Source: Ephydatia muelleri (lineage: Eukaryota; Porifera; Demospongiae; Spongillida; Spongillidae). From it: a stretch of DNA of 64,000 nucleotides. A program made the translations under genes and the position numbers. The notes under the pieces are model-generated. The model saw nothing but the letters and a program-made list of their open reading frames with translations. It searched no databases and had not been told where the DNA came from. Where the stretch lies: NCBI GenBank assembly GCA_013339895.1, contig JABACO010000009.1, positions 9,811,728 through 9,875,727 of the forward strand, in the 5' to 3' direction. This document shows positions 58,602 through 64,000 of this stretch, one piece after another (the stretch's first letter is position 1; every line of letters starts with the position of its first letter).

Positions 58602-61600
58602 ATGACACGATCCCTCGCCGTTAACGAAACTGAGCCTTCTCATGCACATCAGAACAGGAATCTTCCGTTATTTCGCCGACTTACGTTTGGAGTTGGACAC
58701 TTCTTTAATGATATGTGCGCCAGTATGTGGTTCAGCTACCTGATTGTGTTCTATCATCTTGTTTTGGGCATCGACAACAGTCTGGCCGGGACGCTACTTC
58801 TTATAGGCCAAATAGCGGACGCATGTGCAACTCCAGTCATCGGATACCTTTGTGATAATACGAGGTCACGCTACGGCCGGAGAAAGATATGGCATCTAGC
58901 CGGATCGGTGATGGTGGCTGTGTCCTTCTTCTTCTTCTGGCATCACTGTCTAGACTGTCAGAATGCACCTTCGCGTTTACAAATATTGTACTTTTCATCA
59001 TTCATTGTCGTGTTCCAAGTGGGCTGGGCTGCTGTCCAGATAGCACATTTAGCGCTCATTCCTGAGCTTGTGTCCAACGAAAACGATAGAGTGGGTCTGA
59101 ACTCCATCAGGTAAGCACACGCTAATGTGTACTTTACCCGTAGCATTGTGGTGCACGAATCATAACAGTTGTGTACACACCTTACAAAGGTCCAAGAGGA
59201 ATTCTGGCACACCGCTTTGTTGGGTTTGGGAGTGTTCCCCTTTATACATGACATATGTCTTGACCATGATGTTTGCTGTGTGCAAGTCACATGACATGAG
59301 TCTTTGCCGGCTCGCAAGAGCGAAAAGTCACACCTCGCAAGAGCCAAAAATAAGGTACATTCATCGTGGAGTTAGGAAAACTGTTCGTGTTCATAGCGCA
59401 ACCGTACGGCTTTCATGTATCGATATCGATCTATCTGGACCGGCCATCACCAAATGAATTTTACTGATGAAAGCGGTATGGTTGCGCTATGAACACAAAC
59501 AGTTTTCCTAACCCCTCGATGAATGTGCCTTATTTTTCGCTCATGCGAGGTGTGACCTTTCGAGCCGGCACTGTACCGTGATGTTCGCTGTGTGCAAGTT
59601 ACATGATGTGTGATTTCACTGTGTGCAAGTCACATGACTCATCTTCTTCTGTGTAGGTATGGATTCACCATCATCTCTAGTGTGGTGGTGTATGGGGCCA
59701 TGTGGGGACTTCTGATCAGATTTGGTGTACTGACAGAAGGAAGGATTAATGCACAAGATGAATGGATATTCTCGGTAGGACGTTAATGGATGTGTGATCA
59801 CCACCTTTGTCTCTCGTTGTTTGAATAGTGTAATTTAATTGTGTCAATTTGTTTAATTTGGTTATTGATTTAATAACCATGCCACCAGGGTACTGCACTG
59901 GGCATCATCGGTGTAGGGCTGGCATTCACTGCTGTGTTCCATCTGTTCACTAATGAGCCAAGCACCGCTCAACAGCAGAACACAGAGATGGCAAGAGGCC
60001 TCTCCAAAGCCTGGTACACATGGTTCTTGTCTCCTCAGTTCTATCTGGTACGACTCATCAATTATCTCATGACACAACACACAGTGCACAACGATCATGT
60101 GTTAAACAGAGCACTCTTTGTGCAGGGTTTGGGAGTATGGTGTTATGGGATCACATGTGTGTTGCACGATGGTTCCACCATGAACTTAGCTGAGCTGTGT
60201 AGGAACCCCCATACAGATAATATGGCCTACACCAAATGTCCGCTGCCACCATCTCCCCCATTCTTGTGCATCGTGTGACATCTAGGGCATTAGGACATCA
60301 TGCATGTGATGTAGGATATCATGTGATATAGGGCATCTTGTGACATCTAGGGCATTAGGACATCATGCATGTGATGTAGGATATCATGTGATATAGGGCA
60401 TCTTGTGACATCTAGGACATTAGGATGTAATGCATGTGATGTAGGATATCATGTGATATAGGGCATCTAGGAATTAGGATGTAATGCATGTGATGTAGGA
60501 TATCATGTGATATGATATAGGGCATCTTGTGACATCAGGACATCATGCATTAGGATATAATGCATGTGATGTAGGCTATCAGGCATCATGTGATTAGGGG
60601 CATCCTTATATCTGCAGCACATTGCATTGCATTGCTAGATATGTGCAGCACACATTGCTCTGCAAGCTACACATACGCATTTTTACACTGTTTGTGTCAT
60701 CACCCAGGTAGCAATTATCTACATGACAACCCGTCTGGTTGTCAACTTCTCGCAGGTCTACACACCACTGTACGTTCTTGACACCTTGCTGTTGGACAAG
60801 GTGAGTACACCAATGGTACCCCTATAAAAGCTGGGGAGGAGGCACGGAGATCAGGGTTATAACCTGTTGCTAGGGGCACGTTGCTACTGTGCCATTGGCC
60901 ACCTTCATTGCAAGTTTCATCACCGCTGTGGCAGTCCAACACATGAACAAGCTAATTGGGAGAAATGCAAGTTACCTAACATGTAGCTGCAAAGGCCAAC
61001 TCTCTCCCTCCCTCTCTCCCTCTCTCTCTCCCTCCCCTCCCTCCCTCCCTCTCTCCCTCCCTCCCTTCCTCCCTCTCTCCCTCCCTTCCTCTCTCCCACC
61101 CTCCCTCCCTTTCTCCACAGATTACCTATCTGGTTGCTCTCATTGTTCTAGCTGGATCTCTGTGAGTCCATCATTGTACACTCATTAACTAATCAAAAGG
61201 AATGTGATGTCATACTGTCTTAAAATACCCACTTTTTCCTTCCTCAATTTTTCAAACCCCTCCCCCCACACCCTGCTGATGTACAGTAGTTTAGGAGTCT
61301 TAATGTAGTTGAGTAGCAAGGATAGAATTATGTGTCACGTATAAATATGCTCATGGGATGGTGTGAAAATTAAGAAACAGGTAAAAGCTAGAAGCTTAGT
61401 GCTAAGAGTACAGCGTATGTGGTCAGTTGAAATTAAGAATTGAAGTTTGAAGTCCTTACGTGTATGGTATGACAAGGTGTTTATGTGTTGTCCCAAGACG
61501 GTTTTAGACCCACCTGGTATAGGTTATAAATACATTTCACAAATTACCCTATCTCTTTCAGCATACTCCTGTACTATCAGAAACCTCCCAATAGCGTTGG

Positions 61601-61748
61601 CGAAATCGTGGGTGTCTACGAAGCCATGGTGCTGCTGGGGATCGGTGGGACTATCCTCTATGTGACATCACTCTCCATGGTGGCTGACCTGATAGGGTTT
61701 AGTGTTGTAAGGCATCTCAGTGTCACCAGGAACCTTCTGATCATTTCA

Positions 61749-61794
<46 letters not shown>

Positions 61795-62849
61795 TACACA
61801 TATACACGTACACACACATGCACACACACACATGTACACACACACGTACACACACGTACACACACACACGTACACACACACACATACACACACATACACA
61901 CACACACATACACACACACACATACACACACACACACACACACACCATCAAGGGGAGCAGTGCATTTGTTTATGGAGTAATGAGTTTTGCAGATAAATTG
62001 TTCAATGGTGTGGCAGTTCAGATAGCCCAGGCACTTCATCCCTGTGCAGATGCCAGGTACTCAGGGTTTACATATCTGTTACTGGGTTGTTAACAGCACA
62101 TCTGTGTACTAATGAGAACAGGGGACTTGTGACCATCACTGTGCACATGTAGCATCCTGCTGCATTCGCTCTACCTGCACCTCTCACTGCTACACTCTAC
62201 CCACACCTCTCACTGCTACACTCTACCCACACCTCACTGCTACACACCTCACTGCTACACTCTACCCACACCTCACTGCTACACTCTACCCACACCTCAC
62301 TGCTACACTCTATCCACCTCTCACTGCTACACTCTATCCACACCTCACTGCTACACACCTCACTGCTACACTCTATCCACCTCTCACTGCTACACTCTAT
62401 CCACACCTCACTGCTACACTCTACCCACACCTCACTGCTACACTCTACCCACACCTCACTGCTACACTCTACCCACACCTCACTGCTACACTCTACCCAC
62501 ACCTCGCTGCTACACTCTACCCACACCTCACTGCTACACTCTACCCACACCTCACTGCTACACTCTCCCCACACCAGTCAGAATTGTGGTACTTACTACA
62601 GACAGCTGCTGGTGTTTGTACCAGCTGGAGCAGCACTGGTGGCACTTGTGTCTCTCGTTCTTCTCGCATTTCTACTAAGAAACGCTGTCAAGGTACGGCA
62701 TGTGTTGTGTGTTGAAAGATCAGGCATAGAGGCAGTTTATTGTCTTCGATGCAGAACAGAGTAAAACTGACTGCGGTTTCATGAGTAATCCATCAATCAA
62801 TGGTTCGGAAGATGAGGAATCTAAGCCTCTTTTGACACAGAAGAGCTAA
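58602..62849 (+). CDS. MFSD12: MFSD12-like lysosomal/melanosomal major-facilitator transporter
   Basis: Ten exons: 58602-59110, 59657-59774, 59889-60047, 60708-60800, 60874-60966, 61121-61161, 61562-61706, 61953-62056, 62578-62692, 62760-62849; 1467 nt, 488 aa (human 480), all phases closing. The first exon has the MFS hallmark loop GYLCDNTRSRYGRRKIWHL after TM2 and the family block FGVGHFFNDMCASMWFSYL. Later come IIYMTTRLVVNFSQVYTPLY, VTSLSMVADLIG and SAFVYGVMSFADKLFNG, all typical of MFSD12, with about 12 hydrophobic spans. MFSD12 is needed for cysteine import into lysosomes and melanosomes and affects pigmentation in vertebrates. The tail GSEDEESKPLLTQKS has an acidic di-leucine signal (ESKPLL), expected for AP-mediated lysosomal sorting. 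The intron after exon 5 appears to use a GC donor (AAT-GCAAGT at 60967). Confidence 0.93.
59308..59573. repeat. 266-bp inverted repeat (MITE-like foldback) in MFSD12 intron 1
   Basis: Starts GCCGGCTCGCAAGAGCGAAA and ends with a diverged inverse ending CGAGCCGGC. The arms are about 110 bp with a 50-bp loop. The AAACTGTT...GTTCATAGCGCAACC core matches on both arms. Flanks carry related GCTGTGTGCAAGTCACATGA copies. No transposase. Confidence 0.85.
60275..60600. repeat. About 66-bp minisatellite, about 4-5 diverged copies
   Basis: Units built from GGGCATCTTGTGACATCTAG, ATGCATGTGATGTAGGATAT and CATGTGATATA in MFSD12 intron 3. Confidence 0.88.
60997..61119. repeat. (CTCCCT)n pyrimidine tract ahead of an acceptor
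   Basis: Strongly C/T-rich microsatellite running into CCACAG, the acceptor of MFSD12 exon 6. It follows the proposed GC donor of the same intron. Confidence 0.9.
61763..61946. repeat. (CA)n microsatellite in MFSD12 intron 7
   Basis: CA-rich tract with GTACA interruptions filling the intron up to the exon 8 acceptor ATCAAG. Confidence 0.95.
62165..62577. repeat. 24-bp C/T-rich minisatellite ending in a 3' splice site, about 17 copies
   Basis: Unit CTCTACCCACACCTCACTGC plus TACA. The last unit becomes CTCTCCCCACACCAG, the acceptor of MFSD12 exon 9, so the repeat supplies its polypyrimidine tract. Confidence 0.95.
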
Positions 62850-63711
62850 TGGAATCATATATATATTTATACTGCACAATAGTGTGTCAAAGTTGTGTAT
62901 ACAAGCATGACGATCCAATGATATATAGCCTTAACCCACAGTTCCATGGAAGCCATCTATTTATATGAGAACGATTAAAGTCTAAATGACTTCTAAACAT
63001 TTTAATATATGAATACCACCCTTTTTTATAAATAAATTTACAGAGATGTCTTAACAATTGTAAATGTTTGCATATGACCTGGCATAGGCACATGACTAGG
63101 CACATGACTAGACATATGACCTGGCACATGACTAGGCACATGACCTGGCATAGGCACATGACTAGGCACATGACTAGACACATGACCAGGCACATGACCT
63201 GGCACATGACTACACATGTAACCTGGCACCTTGCATGACGACCAGACACATGACCAGTCAGTGAGAACGGAAAGTTACAATTCAAAACAGAATGATTCAT
63301 ACTATGTTGACACTACATGAAAGCAACCAACATAACAGCTCTCTGATTTGATGTGATCAAATGTCTTTATCCTGATAGCTAAGTGTCATTTTTCACATTC
63401 AGTTTTTTCTTCCTTGCTCCCTGAAATAGATGAATTTAACCCATACGGCCACTGGACAATACCCAATGCACACACCACTTACCAATCTCCCTCCACTAAC
63501 CAATCTTTTGAGCAATCTCCTCTTGTGTTCATTGAGCTTTCTCTTTTCACCAAAATTTGTTTCACTTAGTCTCTGCAGATAACAAAGTTATGTTTCCATG
63601 GCAATATAATCCTTTGGAAATTTCAAAAAGGTGTCTGGAAGTACATGTTTAAAAAAGTAACACCCTTCTGTCATACAATCCTGTACATCACATGCCCATC
63701 CCCAACGTACT
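62850..63711. other. 3' flank of MFSD12
   Basis: AT-rich. At 63070-63255 there is a loose 12-24-bp repeat of CATGACCTGGCACATGACTA. No further gene recognised. Confidence 0.6.
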
Positions 63712-64000
63712 ATCCTACTGATGTCCCCAGCCCATGTCCTACTGATGTCCCCAGCCCATGTCCTACTGATGTCCCAGCCATTGTCCTACTGATGTCCCCA
63801 GCCCATGTCCTACTGATGCCCCCAGCCCATGTCCTACTGATGTCCCCAGCCCATGTCCTACTGATGTCCCCAGCCCATGTCCTACTGATGTCCCCAGCCC
63901 AGGTCCTACTGATATCCCCAGCCCATGTCCTACTGATGTCCCCAGCCCATGTCCTACTGATGTCCCCAGCCCAGGTCCTACTGATGTCCCCAGCCCATGC
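63712..64000. repeat. 24-bp minisatellite (same unit as in the DmX intron), cut by the window end
   Basis: TCCTACTGATGTCCCCAGCC plus CATG repeated about 12 times in the same orientation as at 55925-56445. It continues past 64000. Confidence 0.97.

Noticed and set aside
60127..60278. Open frame after TGTGCAG as an extra MFSD12 exon
   Set aside because: Exon 3 joins directly and in phase to 60708 (FYL-VAIIYMTTRL), matching the family with no room for an insert.

Overview
This window is from an animal nuclear genome. The genes are split by many short GT-AG introns, and the products are typical of metazoans (CMTR2, SUGP1, DmX/rabconnectin-3, MFSD12, a mannose-6-phosphate-receptor-like protein). 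Gene spacing is very tight, with head-to-head start codons only 57 and 143 bases apart. Minisatellites and decayed transposons are abundant. A sponge or another early-branching, intron-rich animal fits best; that is an inference from architecture and should be tested by a protein search. I rebuilt each gene by joining exons at splice sites and required the reading phase to close across every junction. The exon lists are in the entries.

Layout. 1-1687 (+): 3' end of an endoglycoceramidase-like GH5 gene. 2438-3859 (-): intronless polyamine/spermine oxidase. 5984-8408 (-): eight-exon short-chain dehydrogenase with a 35-nt microexon. About 9.3-20 kb: a transposon graveyard holding two opposed non-LTR reverse-transcriptase tails, a basic-repeat protein pseudogene split by a hAT-type MITE with 8-bp target duplication, an integrase scrap, a frameshifted multi-exon pseudogene carrying a 24-bp minisatellite, and a PIF/Harbinger transposase remnant. 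21360-22139: a nearly perfect 780-bp palindrome, followed by a 56-bp minisatellite. 24057-28408 (+): CMTR2 (17 exons, 892 aa). 28978-30893 (-): MRH-type receptor (5 exons, 254 aa), head to head with 30951-32618 (+): SUGP1-like splicing factor without SURP domains (7 exons, 363 aa). 33397-58458 (-): complete DmX-like/rabconnectin-3 alpha gene (24 exons, 2920 aa), head to head with 58602-62849 (+): MFSD12 (10 exons, 488 aa). The window ends in a minisatellite.

Biology. Three of the complete genes serve the endolysosomal system: DmX assembles V-ATPase, MFSD12 is a lysosomal/melanosomal transporter with an acidic di-leucine tail, and the MRH receptor sorts lysosomal proteins. Both bidirectional promoters contain a CACGTG E-box. 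CMTR2 and SUGP1 act on mRNA caps and splicing.

Most unusual signal. At least five introns, in two genes, carry tandem repeats that begin at the 5' splice site and copy the donor motif in each unit (46 bp x12, 29 bp x about 16, 30 bp x about 10, and two 2-copy cases). The result is ladders of decoy donor sites.
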